Assembly: GCA_963754065.1 (NCBI GenBank)
Contig: CAVWFH010000020.1
Location: 1-64,000 of the forward strand
DNA: 64,000 nucleotides
Reading direction: 5' to 3'
From: JALORV01 sp963754065
GTDB taxonomy: Bacteria; Pseudomonadota; Gammaproteobacteria; Burkholderiales; Burkholderiaceae_F
The position numbers were made by a program, and so were the translations under genes. Below, piece by piece: positions 17,521 through 26,376 of this stretch (the stretch's first letter is position 1; the number at the start of each line of letters is the position of its first letter). Below the pieces are notes generated by a model that saw only the letters and a list, made by a program, of their open reading frames with translations, made no database searches and was not told the DNA's origin.

Positions 17521-18420
17521 ATGAGGCGGTGGTTCGGTGGGAGTGTTTTTTTCGGCATCGCATTGATACTGGCGGCGTGCGGGACGCAGCGTCCGGCGCC
17601 CGTGGTCGATCGTTCCGGTCCGACCGGGGTTCGTCCCGATGCGGCTGCCGCAGCTTCGGCGCCCTCCACACAGCGAGTCGCCAAGGAAGGTATCTATACC
17701 GTACAGCGCGGAGACACCCTGTACAGCATCGCCACATCTTTCGGCGTCGACGTCCGAGAGCTCGCGCGTTGGAACAACCTGGGCGATTCGGCATCACTGT
17801 CCGTCGGTCAGACAGTGCGGGTCACTGCACCCCCGGCGACCGCCGCCACCGTCACGCCGGTGGCCCCGGTGGGGTCCGCGGAGGTCCGGCCTTTGCCGGG
17901 CGCCGACGCGTCACCACCGGTCGTGCCATCACCCAGCGCAGCGTTGCCACCGGCGGCGCCGATAACTCCGGCGATGCCTTCGACGCAGCCTCCGCCCGCG
18001 GTGCCGGGCGCGGCCGCGGTACCGCCGGAAACCGCCAAGCCTCCGCTTGAAAGCTCAGTGCAGTGGCAGTGGCCGGCGCCGGGAAAGGTGATCGAGAACT
18101 TCGATGAGACGCGCAACAAGGGTCTCGATATTGCCGGCAATGACGGCGACCCGGTGGTAGCGGCCGGCGACGGGGAGGTTGTCTACGTTGGCAGCGCGCT
18201 GCGCGGGTACGGCAACCTGGTCATCGTCAAGCACAACGACGAGTTCATCTCTGCTTATGCACACAACCGCCAGATCCTCGTCAAGCAGGGCCAGGCGGTA
18301 AAGCGCGGACAGCGAGTTGCCGAGTTCGGCCGCAGCGATGCCGACCGGATCAAGCTTCACTTCGAGATACGGCGTCACGGCAAGCCGGTCGATCCGCTCC
18401 GCTACCTGCCTGTGCGCTGA
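17521..18420 (+). CDS. nlpD: NlpD murein hydrolase activator lipoprotein
   Basis: An outer-membrane lipoprotein that activates a septal amidase (AmiC) during cell separation. The 299 residues hold a lipobox ending LILAAC (Cys20), a LysM domain (about 57-102), a Pro/Ala-rich linker and a C-terminal LytM/M23 domain (about 180-297). The LytM zinc residues are lost: NKGLD replaces HxGxD and KLHF replaces HLHF, so it should activate and not cut peptidoglycan, as known for NlpD. A near-perfect ribosome site AGGAGGT (17509-17515) overlaps the pcm stop. In other proteobacteria an internal nlpD promoter drives rpoS. Confidence 0.95.
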   Translation: MRRWFGGSVFFGIALILAACGTQRPAPVVDRSGPTGVRPDAAAAASAPSTQRVAKEGIYTVQRGDTLYSIATSFGVDVRELARWNNLGDSASLSVGQTVRVTAPPATAATVTPVAPVGSAEVRPLPGADASPPVVPSPSAALPPAAPITPAMPSTQPPPAVPGAAAVPPETAKPPLESSVQWQWPAPGKVIENFDETRNKGLDIAGNDGDPVVAAGDGEVVYVGSALRGYGNLVIVKHNDEFISAYAHNRQILVKQGQAVKRGQRVAEFGRSDADRIKLHFEIRRHGKPVDPLRYLPVR

Positions 18421-18426
18421 GTAATC

Positions 18427-19419
18427 ATGTCCGGTATCAGCGAGATCCCAGACACGCCGGCCGGCGAACCGGACGACGCGAGCGCCGCGGAGCGTGACGC
18501 CATCGAGCAGGACGTGTCAGGTGACAGCGAGGACGACCATCGCGCCGTGAACGGCGCGGAGTCCGACAGTGCGGACGACGACTACGAGCCGGACAACGTG
18601 CAGCGCTACCTTGCCGACATCGGAACGCATCCGCTGATGTCGGCCGAGGACGAACGCGCCACGGCCGAGCGCGTAAGGGCCGGCGACTTTGCCGCACGAC
18701 AGAAGATGATCGAGCGCAACCTGCGGCTCGTCGTGTCCATCGCAAAGCGCTATGCACATCGTGGCCTGCCCCTGCTCGACCTGATCGAGGAAGGCAACCT
18801 CGGGCTTATCCATGCGCTGGAGAAGTTCGAGCCCGAACGCGGCTTCCGCTTCTCGACCTATGCAACCTGGTGGATACGGCAGGCAGTCGAGCGCGCCGTC
18901 ATGAATCAGGCCCGCACGATCCGCTTGCCTGTCCATGTGCTGCGCGAACTCAGACACATGACGTACGCACGGCGTCATCTCGAGGCGGAATCCGAGTCCG
19001 GCGCCGAAGTGCGCGTCGAAGACATCGCCCACCTGACAGGTCGGCCGGTCGAGGTTGTTCACGATGTGCTGCAACTGGGCGCCTGGCCGGCCTCGCTGGA
19101 TGCGCCGCTCGATGCCGATCCGGACTCCACGCTGGGCGATCTTCTGTCCGACGTGGCATCCGAGGTGCCTGAAGCGACAGCGACGCGGCACGAACTGGAG
19201 CGGCGCGTGCATGTCTGGCTGGAACGCCTCGACGAACGGCATCGCCACGTCATCGAACGACGTTTTGCTCTCGAGAGCCAAGCCTATGCAACACTGGACG
19301 AACTCGCAGACGAGCTGGGTCTGACGCGCGAACGCGTGCGGCAGATGCAGCTCGAGGCCCTGAAGCAGCTGCGTCAGACGCTCGCTGCCGAGCACGTGGG
19401 TCGCGACGCCGTGCTCTAG
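18427..19419 (+). CDS. rpoS: RNA polymerase sigma factor RpoS
   Basis: The general stress and stationary-phase sigma factor, 330 residues. Visible regions are an acidic N-terminus, region 1.2 (DNVQRYLADIGTHPLMSAEDE), region 2 (RNLRLVVSIAKRYAHRGLPL to RFSTYATWWIRQAV), region 3 and the region 4 helix-turn-helix (LDELADELGLTRERVRQMQ). Six bases downstream of nlpD, the classical location. Translation control by sRNAs with Hfq (encoded at 31056) is common in other bacteria but no specific leader structure was identified here. Confidence 0.96.
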   Translation: MSGISEIPDTPAGEPDDASAAERDAIEQDVSGDSEDDHRAVNGAESDSADDDYEPDNVQRYLADIGTHPLMSAEDERATAERVRAGDFAARQKMIERNLRLVVSIAKRYAHRGLPLLDLIEEGNLGLIHALEKFEPERGFRFSTYATWWIRQAVERAVMNQARTIRLPVHVLRELRHMTYARRHLEAESESGAEVRVEDIAHLTGRPVEVVHDVLQLGAWPASLDAPLDADPDSTLGDLLSDVASEVPEATATRHELERRVHVWLERLDERHRHVIERRFALESQAYATLDELADELGLTRERVRQMQLEALKQLRQTLAAEHVGRDAVL

Positions 19420-19447
19420 GCGGCAGCGTCGCGATGCCCTTTGATTG

Positions 19448-20227
19448 ATGACGCCCATTCTCGTTTTCGACATCGAGACTGTTCCTGACGTTGTCGGCGC
19501 CCGCCGGCTGCGCGCCCAGTTTTCCGGGCTGAGCGATGCCGATGTGGCCCAGCGGCTATTCGATGAGCGCCGGGAGAAGACGGGCAACGACTTCCTGCCA
19601 TTGCACCTGCATCGCGTGGTCGCGATTGCCTGCGTGTTCCGTGATGACTCCGGCTTTCGTGTCCGCTCGATCGGGCAACCCGAGGACGACGAGGGGAAAC
19701 TGATCCAGGCCTTCTACGCAACGATCGATCGCTATACGCCACAGCTTGTCAGCTGGAATGGCGGTGGGTTCGACCTGCCGGTTCTGCACTATCGTGGCCT
19801 CATCCAGGGCGTGCACGCGGCGCGTTACTGGGAACTCGGGGACGACGATCGCGAATTCCGCTACAACAACTACATCGGCCGATACCACACACGCCACATC
19901 GACCTGATGGATCTGATGGCGATGTATCAGCCGCGCGCCTCGGCTCCGCTCGACGACCTTGCGAAGCTGTGCGGTTTCGCCGGCAAACTGGGCATGGACG
20001 GCAGCCAAGTCTGGACGGCGTACCAGGCCGGAGGCATCGAGCAGATCCGCGCGTACTGCGAGACCGACGTCGTCAATACCTACCTTTTGTTCGCGCGCTT
20101 CCAGCGCATGCGAGGAATACTCGATGACGGCGGTTTCGCCGAAGAAGAAGCCAGAGTGCACGCCGCGCTCGCCGCGCTTGGGCAACCCCACTGGAAGGAA
20201 TACCTGGCAGCCTGGGGACGAGCCTGA
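19448..20227 (+). CDS. Predicted 3'-5' exonuclease (PolB-like, PF10108 type)
   Basis: A 259-residue DnaQ/RNase H-fold exonuclease. Exonuclease motifs are visible: VFDIETVPD near the start (DxE), LVSWNGGGFDLPVL (motif II) and the late YCETDVVNTYLLF (YxxxD-like motif III). It matches the stand-alone predicted PolB-like exonuclease family; substrate and pathway are not established. ATG 19448 follows an in-frame TTG that would add one residue. It sits between rpoS and rlmD and is separated from the latter by one base, so coexpression is likely. Confidence 0.87.
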   Translation: MTPILVFDIETVPDVVGARRLRAQFSGLSDADVAQRLFDERREKTGNDFLPLHLHRVVAIACVFRDDSGFRVRSIGQPEDDEGKLIQAFYATIDRYTPQLVSWNGGGFDLPVLHYRGLIQGVHAARYWELGDDDREFRYNNYIGRYHTRHIDLMDLMAMYQPRASAPLDDLAKLCGFAGKLGMDGSQVWTAYQAGGIEQIRAYCETDVVNTYLLFARFQRMRGILDDGGFAEEEARVHAALAALGQPHWKEYLAAWGRA

Positions 20228-20228
20228 C

Positions 20229-21596
20229 ATGAAGTCTGGGGAGATCTTCCAGGTCGAGATCGAGTCCCTCGACCAGGAGGGCCGCGGCGTCGGGCATCGC
20301 GAAGGCAAGGCCGTATTCGTCGAAGGCGCGCTGCCGGGCGAACGCGCGAGCTATGAACGACGGCGCAACAAGGCCAGCTACGAGGTCGGCCGGACCGTTG
20401 CCATCGAGCGAACCTCCTCGCTCCGCGCGACGCCCCGTTGTCCCCACTTCGGGCTGGGCGCCGGTTCGTGCGGCGGTTGCTCGATGCAACACCTCGACGC
20501 ACGTGCTCAGGTCGCGATCAAGCAGCGTGTACTCGAAGACAGCTTGTGGCATATCGGACGCCTGCGTGCGGAGCGCATGCTGCGGCCCATTGCGGGTCCG
20601 ACGTGGAGTTATCGGTATCGGGCCCGGCTGACCGTTCGTGACGTCGCCAAGAAGGGCTGTGTACTGGTCGGATTTCACGAGCGAGCCAGCAGCTTTGTTG
20701 CCGACATGACCCGCTGTGAAGTCCTGCCCCAGCGCGTCAGCGATCTTCTCGTGCCATTGCGCCGCCTGGTCGAGTCCCTGTCGCTGCGTGACCGGTTGCC
20801 GCAGATCGAACTGGCCGCAGCCGATCGGGCCGGTGGACTGCAGATCGTGCTGGTGCTGCGTGTGCTGCAGGAGCCCACGGCGGACGACCGGGAGCGGCTG
20901 GGGCAGTTTGCGGATCGGCATGACGTGGAGTTCTGGCTGCAGCCGGGCGGACCGCAGACGGCGGTGCCGCTTTCGGTGCGGCAACCGTCGACATTGCGGC
21001 TCGTGTTGCCGGAGTTCGGTGTGACGCTGCCGTTCAGTCCAACCGACTTTACGCAGGTGAACCATCGCGTCAATGAAGCACTGGTCAGCCGCGCCGTCCG
21101 CCTCCTCGCGCCGACGTCGCAGGAAGGCGTGATGGACTTCTTTTGTGGACTGGGAAATTTCACCTTGCCGCTCGCGACCCAGGCTCGGCATGTGCTGGGA
21201 TACGAAGGCAGTTCGAGTCTGGTGGAGCGAGCCCGCTCGGCGGCGGAGGCCAACGCGCTGGGCAGCTGCACGTCCTTCGAGGCACGCAACCTGTTCGAAT
21301 GGAGCGAAACTGACTGGAAAGCGGCCGTCGCCCGGTGTGGCGGGGTCGACAAGGTCTTGATCGATCCGCCCCGCGAAGGCGCGCTAGCCATCGCGCAGGT
21401 GCTGGCGACGACCGAGCGGCCGCCGTCAAGAGTCGTTTATGTCTCGTGCAATGCCGCGACGCTGGCGCGCGACTGCGCCGTCCTGGTTCACGAGGGATCG
21501 TGGATCCTGCGGGCGGCGGGCATAGTCAACATGTTCCCGCACACATCCCACGTCGAGTCGATCGCCGTGCTGGAACCCGGCCCTGCTCGTCCCTGA
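20229..21596 (+). CDS. rlmD: 23S rRNA (uracil-1939-C5)-methyltransferase
   Basis: A 455-residue SAM-dependent methyltransferase that makes m5U1939 in 23S rRNA. It has an N-terminal TRAM RNA-binding domain, a 4Fe-4S cysteine set (CPHFGLGAGSCGGC plus a later Cys), the SAM motif DFFCGLGNFTLPLA, and the catalytic and proton-abstraction motifs DPPREGA and YVSCNAATLARD. The start was chosen at ATG 20229, one base after the upstream stop. Same location as in Burkholderiales, after rpoS. Confidence 0.94.
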   Translation: MKSGEIFQVEIESLDQEGRGVGHREGKAVFVEGALPGERASYERRRNKASYEVGRTVAIERTSSLRATPRCPHFGLGAGSCGGCSMQHLDARAQVAIKQRVLEDSLWHIGRLRAERMLRPIAGPTWSYRYRARLTVRDVAKKGCVLVGFHERASSFVADMTRCEVLPQRVSDLLVPLRRLVESLSLRDRLPQIELAAADRAGGLQIVLVLRVLQEPTADDRERLGQFADRHDVEFWLQPGGPQTAVPLSVRQPSTLRLVLPEFGVTLPFSPTDFTQVNHRVNEALVSRAVRLLAPTSQEGVMDFFCGLGNFTLPLATQARHVLGYEGSSSLVERARSAAEANALGSCTSFEARNLFEWSETDWKAAVARCGGVDKVLIDPPREGALAIAQVLATTERPPSRVVYVSCNAATLARDCAVLVHEGSWILRAAGIVNMFPHTSHVESIAVLEPGPARP

Positions 21597-21649
21597 GCCC
21601 GCTTGAACTGCCAGTGCGTCCGAATCGTCGCGGGCGAGCCGTCACATGT

Positions 21650-21655
21650 TAAAAT
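21650..21655 (+). promoter_or_regulatory. Probable -10 element for the ndk transcript
   Basis: TAAAAT within TGTTAAAATTTCC stands in the 224-bp gap before ndk, an A/T-rich patch in GC-rich DNA. No good -35 is seen, and the remaining gap has no other recognisable element. Confidence 0.4.
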
Positions 21656-21820
21656 TTCCGGCTAACTTCGATGTTGCAAGTGTTTCATTTATCGAGGTTT
21701 TCGGTTTGGCTGCCCGGATGGATTGGTCGTCCGGACACCCTCCGCGGCATCTCGCCGTCTGTCACGGCTGCCGGAATTGTCCGATCAAGTAAACGTCTGA
21801 GAAAACTAAGGGCTGAAGTC

Positions 21821-22246
21821 ATGGCGGTGGAACGCACTCTGTCGATCATCAAACCCGATGCTGTCGCGAAGAATGTCATCGGGAAAATCTACTCGCGGTT
21901 CGAGACGAACGGGCTCAAGGTCGTTGCGGCCCGCATGGCGCGGCTGTCGCGCAGCGAAGCCGAAGGTTTCTATGCGGTCCACCGCGAGCGACCGTTCTTC
22001 AAGGACCTGGTCGACTTCATGGTGTCGGGGCCGGTCATGATCCAGGTGCTCGAGGGCGAAAGCGCGATCGCAAAGAACCGGGAACTGATGGGGGCGACGG
22101 ACCCGAAAAAGGCGGCAGCGGGCACGATCCGTGCGGACTTCGCGGAGAGCATCGATGCCAACGCGGTGCACGGTTCCGACGGCGAGGACACTGCGCGCGT
22201 CGAGATCGGGTACTTCTTCCCGCAAATGGCGGTGTACTCGCGCTGA
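21821..22246 (+). CDS. ndk: Nucleoside diphosphate kinase
   Basis: Balances nucleoside triphosphate pools by moving the gamma phosphate between nucleotides through a phosphohistidine. The 141-residue chain begins MAVERTLSIIKPDAV and contains the active-site segment NAVHGSDG, with the catalytic histidine. Length is standard. It opens the long block ending at the purine phosphoribosyltransferase. Confidence 0.97.
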   Translation: MAVERTLSIIKPDAVAKNVIGKIYSRFETNGLKVVAARMARLSRSEAEGFYAVHRERPFFKDLVDFMVSGPVMIQVLEGESAIAKNRELMGATDPKKAAAGTIRADFAESIDANAVHGSDGEDTARVEIGYFFPQMAVYSR

Positions 22247-22257
22247 ACGAACCGTTG

Positions 22258-23373
22258 ATGGAACGCGTCAATCTTCTCGGCCTCGATGTTGCGGCGCTGA
22301 CGGGATACACCGAGGCGCTCGGCGAGAAGCCGTTCCGCGCGCGCCAGCTCGCGCGCTGGATCCATCGACGCGGCGCCGGAAGTTTCGACGCGATGTCGGA
22401 CCTGGCCAAGTCACTCCGGGCGAAGCTCGCAGAGCAAGCGGCGATCGTGGCGCCGGCGGTGGTGCGTGATTCGACCTCGGCCGACGGCACGCGCAAGTGG
22501 CTGCTCGACGTCGGCGCCGGCAATGCCATCGAAACCGTCTTCATTCCCGAGGATGACCGCGGCACCTTGTGTGTGTCTTCGCAGGCCGGCTGTGCAGTCA
22601 ACTGTGTCTTCTGCTCGACCGGGCGCCAGGGCTTCAATCGCAACCTGACGACGGCCGAGATCGTCGGCCAGTTGTGGCTTGCAGAGCATGCGCTGCGGCG
22701 CTCCTTGGGGCTGGAAGCCGAAGGTGAGCGTGTCATCAGCAACGTGGTCATGATGGGCATGGGCGAGCCGCTGCAGAACTACGAGGCCCTGCTGCCAGCG
22801 CTGCGGCTGATGCTCGACGACAACGCCTATGGCCTGTCGCGTCGACGCGTGACGGTGTCGACATCCGGGATGGTGCCGCAGATCGACCGCCTCGGCGCCG
22901 ATTGCCCGGTCGCGCTGGCCGTATCGCTGCACGCGCCGAATGACACGCTGCGCGACGACCTGGTGCCGCTCAACCGCAAGTACCCCCTGCGCGAACTGAT
23001 GGCCGCCTGCCGACGTTACTTGCGGGTTGCGCCGCGCGACTTCATCACGTTCGAATATGTGATGCTCGACGGCGTGAATGACACGGAGGCACACGCCGAT
23101 GAACTGGTCGCGCTGGTTCGGGATGTGCCGTGCAAGTTCAATCTGATTCCGTTCAATTCCTTCCCGAACGCCGGACTCGCGCGGTCCCCGGCCCAGCGTG
23201 TGCGCTCCTTCGCGCAGCGATTGGCGGATGCCGGCCTCGTAACCACAGTGCGTCGTACCCGCGGTGACGACATCGATGCGGCCTGTGGCCAACTCGCGGG
23301 TGAGGTGCAGGACCGCACCCGGCGCGTGACGCGTGAGCGTGCAATACCCATCGCTGTCGCCGATGGCCGATAA
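22258..23373 (+). CDS. rlmN: Dual-specificity RNA methyltransferase RlmN
   Basis: A radical SAM enzyme that makes m2A2503 in 23S rRNA and m2A37 in some tRNAs. The 371-residue protein carries the cluster motif CAVNCVFC, the segment VVMMGMGEPLQNY and the late catalytic cysteine region. ATG 22258 follows directly after an in-frame TTG. Eleven bases separate it from ndk. The C-terminal cysteine expected near the RTRGDDIDAACGQL segment is present. Confidence 0.95.
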   Translation: MERVNLLGLDVAALTGYTEALGEKPFRARQLARWIHRRGAGSFDAMSDLAKSLRAKLAEQAAIVAPAVVRDSTSADGTRKWLLDVGAGNAIETVFIPEDDRGTLCVSSQAGCAVNCVFCSTGRQGFNRNLTTAEIVGQLWLAEHALRRSLGLEAEGERVISNVVMMGMGEPLQNYEALLPALRLMLDDNAYGLSRRRVTVSTSGMVPQIDRLGADCPVALAVSLHAPNDTLRDDLVPLNRKYPLRELMAACRRYLRVAPRDFITFEYVMLDGVNDTEAHADELVALVRDVPCKFNLIPFNSFPNAGLARSPAQRVRSFAQRLADAGLVTTVRRTRGDDIDAACGQLAGEVQDRTRRVTRERAIPIAVADGR

Positions 23374-23395
23374 CGGATTCCCGGAAAGGCTAGGC

Positions 23396-24211
23396 ATGCG
23401 AGGCGCACTGTTCAATCGGCTGCTCGTTGTCGTCGGCGTCGGCATCATGGCGGCGTGTACGACCACCACGGTCACGACATCCGGGGGCGAGGTGGTGTCG
23501 ACGACGCAGTCAGGCGGCGCAGGCGCATCGCCTGCCGTCACGAAGAGCCGAGCGCGCGCGCGGGTGGAACTGGCCGCGGGCTACTTCCGCAACGGGCAGA
23601 TGGCCGTAGCGCTCGAGGAAGCCAAGCGCGCCGTCCAGATCGACCCGACTTTTGCGGATGCCTATGGTTTGCTCGGCCTGATCTACATGGAGCTCGAAAA
23701 TCGAAGCGCGGCAGAGGAGAACTTTCAGCGTGCGCTGCAACTCGATCCGTCGAACTCGGACCTGAACAACAACTATGGATGGTTCCTGTGCCAGACGGGC
23801 CGCGAGCGCGAATCGATCGCGTATTTCCAGCGCTCGTTACGGGATCCCCTGTACCCCACCCCCGCGCGCGCGAATTTCAACGCGGGACACTGCCTACTTC
23901 GTGTCAAGGATTACTCCGGCGCCGAGCCGTACCTGCGCCGATCGTTCGAGCTCGATGCCGCCAGCGTCACCACCAAGTATGAGCTCGCACGTCTGTACCT
24001 GGCGACCGGGCAGACGGATCGCGCCTCGTTCTACTACGGGCTGCTGGTGAAATCCGCCGAGGCTTCGCCGGAGACCGTCTGGCTCGGACTGAAGGTGGCG
24101 CGCGCACAGGGTGATCTGCGCACTGAGACGCGACTGGCCACCGAACTACGCACCCGGTTCCCCGGTTCCAAGGAAGCCGGCATGCTGGCCCGCGGGGCAT
24201 TCGATGAGTGA
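23396..24211 (+). CDS. pilF: Type IV pilus biogenesis lipoprotein PilF/PilW
   Basis: An outer-membrane TPR lipoprotein that helps the PilQ secretin localise and assemble. The 271 residues open with a signal peptide and lipobox GIMAAC (Cys21), followed by TPR repeats from about 65 (FADAYGLLGLIYMELENRSA and later units). ATG 23396 was chosen for its ribosome site GGAAAGG six bases away and because it gives a compact signal peptide. Presence implies type IV pili genes elsewhere on the chromosome. Confidence 0.9.
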   Translation: MRGALFNRLLVVVGVGIMAACTTTTVTTSGGEVVSTTQSGGAGASPAVTKSRARARVELAAGYFRNGQMAVALEEAKRAVQIDPTFADAYGLLGLIYMELENRSAAEENFQRALQLDPSNSDLNNNYGWFLCQTGRERESIAYFQRSLRDPLYPTPARANFNAGHCLLRVKDYSGAEPYLRRSFELDAASVTTKYELARLYLATGQTDRASFYYGLLVKSAEASPETVWLGLKVARAQGDLRTETRLATELRTRFPGSKEAGMLARGAFDE

Positions 24212-25076
24212 TGACATCGACACGGCTGCCGTCAGCACGGACGCCCAGGGGTCCACGGCTGCCGATGCGCTGCCGCCGACGTCGTTCGGCGCTCGCCTGA
24301 AATGGGAGCGCGAGCAGGCTGGACTGGGAGTCACAGACGTTGCTGCGCGCCTGCGTCTGCATCCGAACCAGATCCGGGCGCTCGAGCAGGAGTCGCTCAC
24401 TGCGCTGCCCGAGGCGGCGTATGTGCGCGGCTTCGTGCGCAGCTACGCCCGTATCCTCAATGCGGACCCTGCGCCGCTGCTTGACGATCTGTCGACGAAG
24501 ATCGCTCCGGCCGCAGGATCGGTGGTCGACGCGATGTCCCAGCCGAGGGACTACTCGCCGGTCCGGGCCGCCGCCCAGGAACAGGCGTCGCGCCGATTCG
24601 TGGTGCTCGGGGCGATGCTCATGCTGATTGTGCTCGGCGCGTTGGGCTGGTACGCGACGAGGCAGCAGGCGGAGAAAGTTGCCGCTGCGTCGGTGCCGGC
24701 GACGAACGCAGTGCCGCCCGTCGCGACGAGTTTGCCGAGCGCCGCCCCCGTGGTCGAGTCTGCACCCGTGGCGAGTGCGGCGCCGGTCGCGACGGCTTCG
24801 GCCGGTGACAGCTCGGCCGTCATGGAGCCGGTTGCACCGCCGCCGCTCTTGAAGCTGCGTTTCACCGGACCGTCGTGGGCCGAGGTCAAGGACGCCGAAG
24901 GCAAAGTGCTGCACTCACAGCACAACGTGGCCGGGGCCGAATTCGTCATCGAGGGCACGCCGCCGTTCTATGTGGTCATTGGTGACACCACCAAGGCGAC
25001 GGTCGAAGTACGTGGCGAGACCTACGACATGGCGCCACAGACTCGGCAGAACGTGGCACGGTTCACGATCAACTGA
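24204..25076 (+). CDS. rodZ: Cytoskeleton protein RodZ
   Basis: A bitopic inner-membrane protein linking MreB to the wall-synthesis machinery for rod shape. The 290-residue chain has a cytoplasmic helix-turn-helix domain (about 26-95, ARLRLHPNQIRALEQE), a transmembrane helix at about 131-150, an Ala/Pro/Val-rich periplasmic linker, and a C-terminal DUF4115 domain. ATG 24204 overlaps the end of pilF by eight bases, giving coupled translation. Confidence 0.93.
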   Translation: MSDDIDTAAVSTDAQGSTAADALPPTSFGARLKWEREQAGLGVTDVAARLRLHPNQIRALEQESLTALPEAAYVRGFVRSYARILNADPAPLLDDLSTKIAPAAGSVVDAMSQPRDYSPVRAAAQEQASRRFVVLGAMLMLIVLGALGWYATRQQAEKVAAASVPATNAVPPVATSLPSAAPVVESAPVASAAPVATASAGDSSAVMEPVAPPPLLKLRFTGPSWAEVKDAEGKVLHSQHNVAGAEFVIEGTPPFYVVIGDTTKATVEVRGETYDMAPQTRQNVARFTIN

Positions 25077-25083
25077 GCTCGGG

Positions 25084-26370
25084 ATGAATCAGCCGATCGA
25101 ACCCCTCGAGTGTCTGCCGGCGGCGGCTCGCCCGGCCCGCCGGCGGCCGACTCGTCAAGTCGAACTGCGCTGGCGCGCGCGTGTCGTGAAAATTGGGGCG
25201 GACGCTCCGGTGCTGGTCCAGTCGATGACCAACACCGACACCGCAGACGCGATCGCGACGGCCATCCAGGTCAAGGAACTGGCCCAGGCCGGGTCCGAGG
25301 CCGTGCGCATCACGGTGAATTCTCCCGAGGCAGCGGCTGAAGTGGCTGCGATCCGCGAGCAGCTAGATCGCATGGGCATCGACGTGCCTTTGATCGGCGA
25401 CTTCCATTACAACGGCCACAAGCTGCTCACGCAGTATCCGGGGTGTGCGCAGGCGCTGTCGAAGTACCGCATCAATCCGGGCAACGTGGGCAAGGGCGTT
25501 CGCCGCGAAGACAACTTTGCACAGATGATCGACGTGGCCTGCCGCAACGACAAGCCCGTGCGCATCGGTGTCAACTGGGGCTCGCTCGACCAGGAACTGC
25601 TGGCCCGCATGATGGACGAGAATGCCACGCGCGCCGTGCCGTGGGATGCCGGTGCCGTCCTGCGCGAGGCGCTGGTGCGTTCAGCGATCGAAAATGCCGA
25701 GCGCGCCGAAGAGCTCGGACTCCCGGGCGACAAGATCTGTCTTTCGGCCAAGGTCAGCGGTGTGCAGGACCTGATTGCCGTGTATCGCTCGCTGTCACAG
25801 CGCTGCAACTACCCACTGCATCTTGGTCTGACCGAGGCCGGCATGGGCAGCAAGGGCATCGTGGCCTCGACCGCTGCATTGGCGGTGCTGTTGCAGGAGG
25901 GCATCGGAGACACGATCCGGGTGTCACTGACGCCGGCGCCCGGCGAAGCACGCACGCGCGAAGTGCAGGTAGCGCAGGAAATTCTTCAGACCGTGGGCCT
26001 GCGCGCGTTCACGCCGCTGGTCGTGGCCTGCCCTGGTTGTGGTCGCACGACAAGCACGTTCTTCCAGGAACTGGCTGACTCGATCCAGACCTGGCTGCGC
26101 GGTCAGATGCCGGTCTGGCGCCGCGATCACCCCGGCGTGGAGTCGATGAGCGTCGCGGTCATGGGATGCGTGGTGAATGGGCCAGGCGAAAGCAAGCACG
26201 CCAACATCGGTATCAGCCTGCCCGGCTCCGGGGAGGCGCCGGTGGCGCCGGTGTTCGTCGACGGCATTCGCACCGTGACGCTCAAGGGCGAGCACATCGC
26301 CGAGGAATTCCAGGCGATCGTCGACGACTACGTGCGCCGGAAGTACGCGCGCACGACGACTCCGGCCTGA
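25084..26370 (+). CDS. ispG: 4-hydroxy-3-methylbut-2-enyl diphosphate synthase
   Basis: The penultimate MEP-pathway enzyme, a 4Fe-4S protein converting methylerythritol cyclodiphosphate to HMBPP for isoprenoids. The 428-residue protein shows the TIM-barrel half with DFHYNGH and YRINPGNVGKG and the cluster half with CPGCGR and GCVVNGPGESKHANIG. The N-terminus carries a basic RRRPTRQVELRWR stretch before the conserved core. Confidence 0.96.
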   Translation: MNQPIEPLECLPAAARPARRRPTRQVELRWRARVVKIGADAPVLVQSMTNTDTADAIATAIQVKELAQAGSEAVRITVNSPEAAAEVAAIREQLDRMGIDVPLIGDFHYNGHKLLTQYPGCAQALSKYRINPGNVGKGVRREDNFAQMIDVACRNDKPVRIGVNWGSLDQELLARMMDENATRAVPWDAGAVLREALVRSAIENAERAEELGLPGDKICLSAKVSGVQDLIAVYRSLSQRCNYPLHLGLTEAGMGSKGIVASTAALAVLLQEGIGDTIRVSLTPAPGEARTREVQVAQEILQTVGLRAFTPLVVACPGCGRTTSTFFQELADSIQTWLRGQMPVWRRDHPGVESMSVAVMGCVVNGPGESKHANIGISLPGSGEAPVAPVFVDGIRTVTLKGEHIAEEFQAIVDDYVRRKYARTTTPA

Positions 26371-26376
26371 CCAATC

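Noticed and set aside
21671..21820. 50-residue N-terminal extension on Ndk
   Set aside because: Open by chance; sequence lacks family similarity and the standard start MAVERTLSIIKPD is intact.
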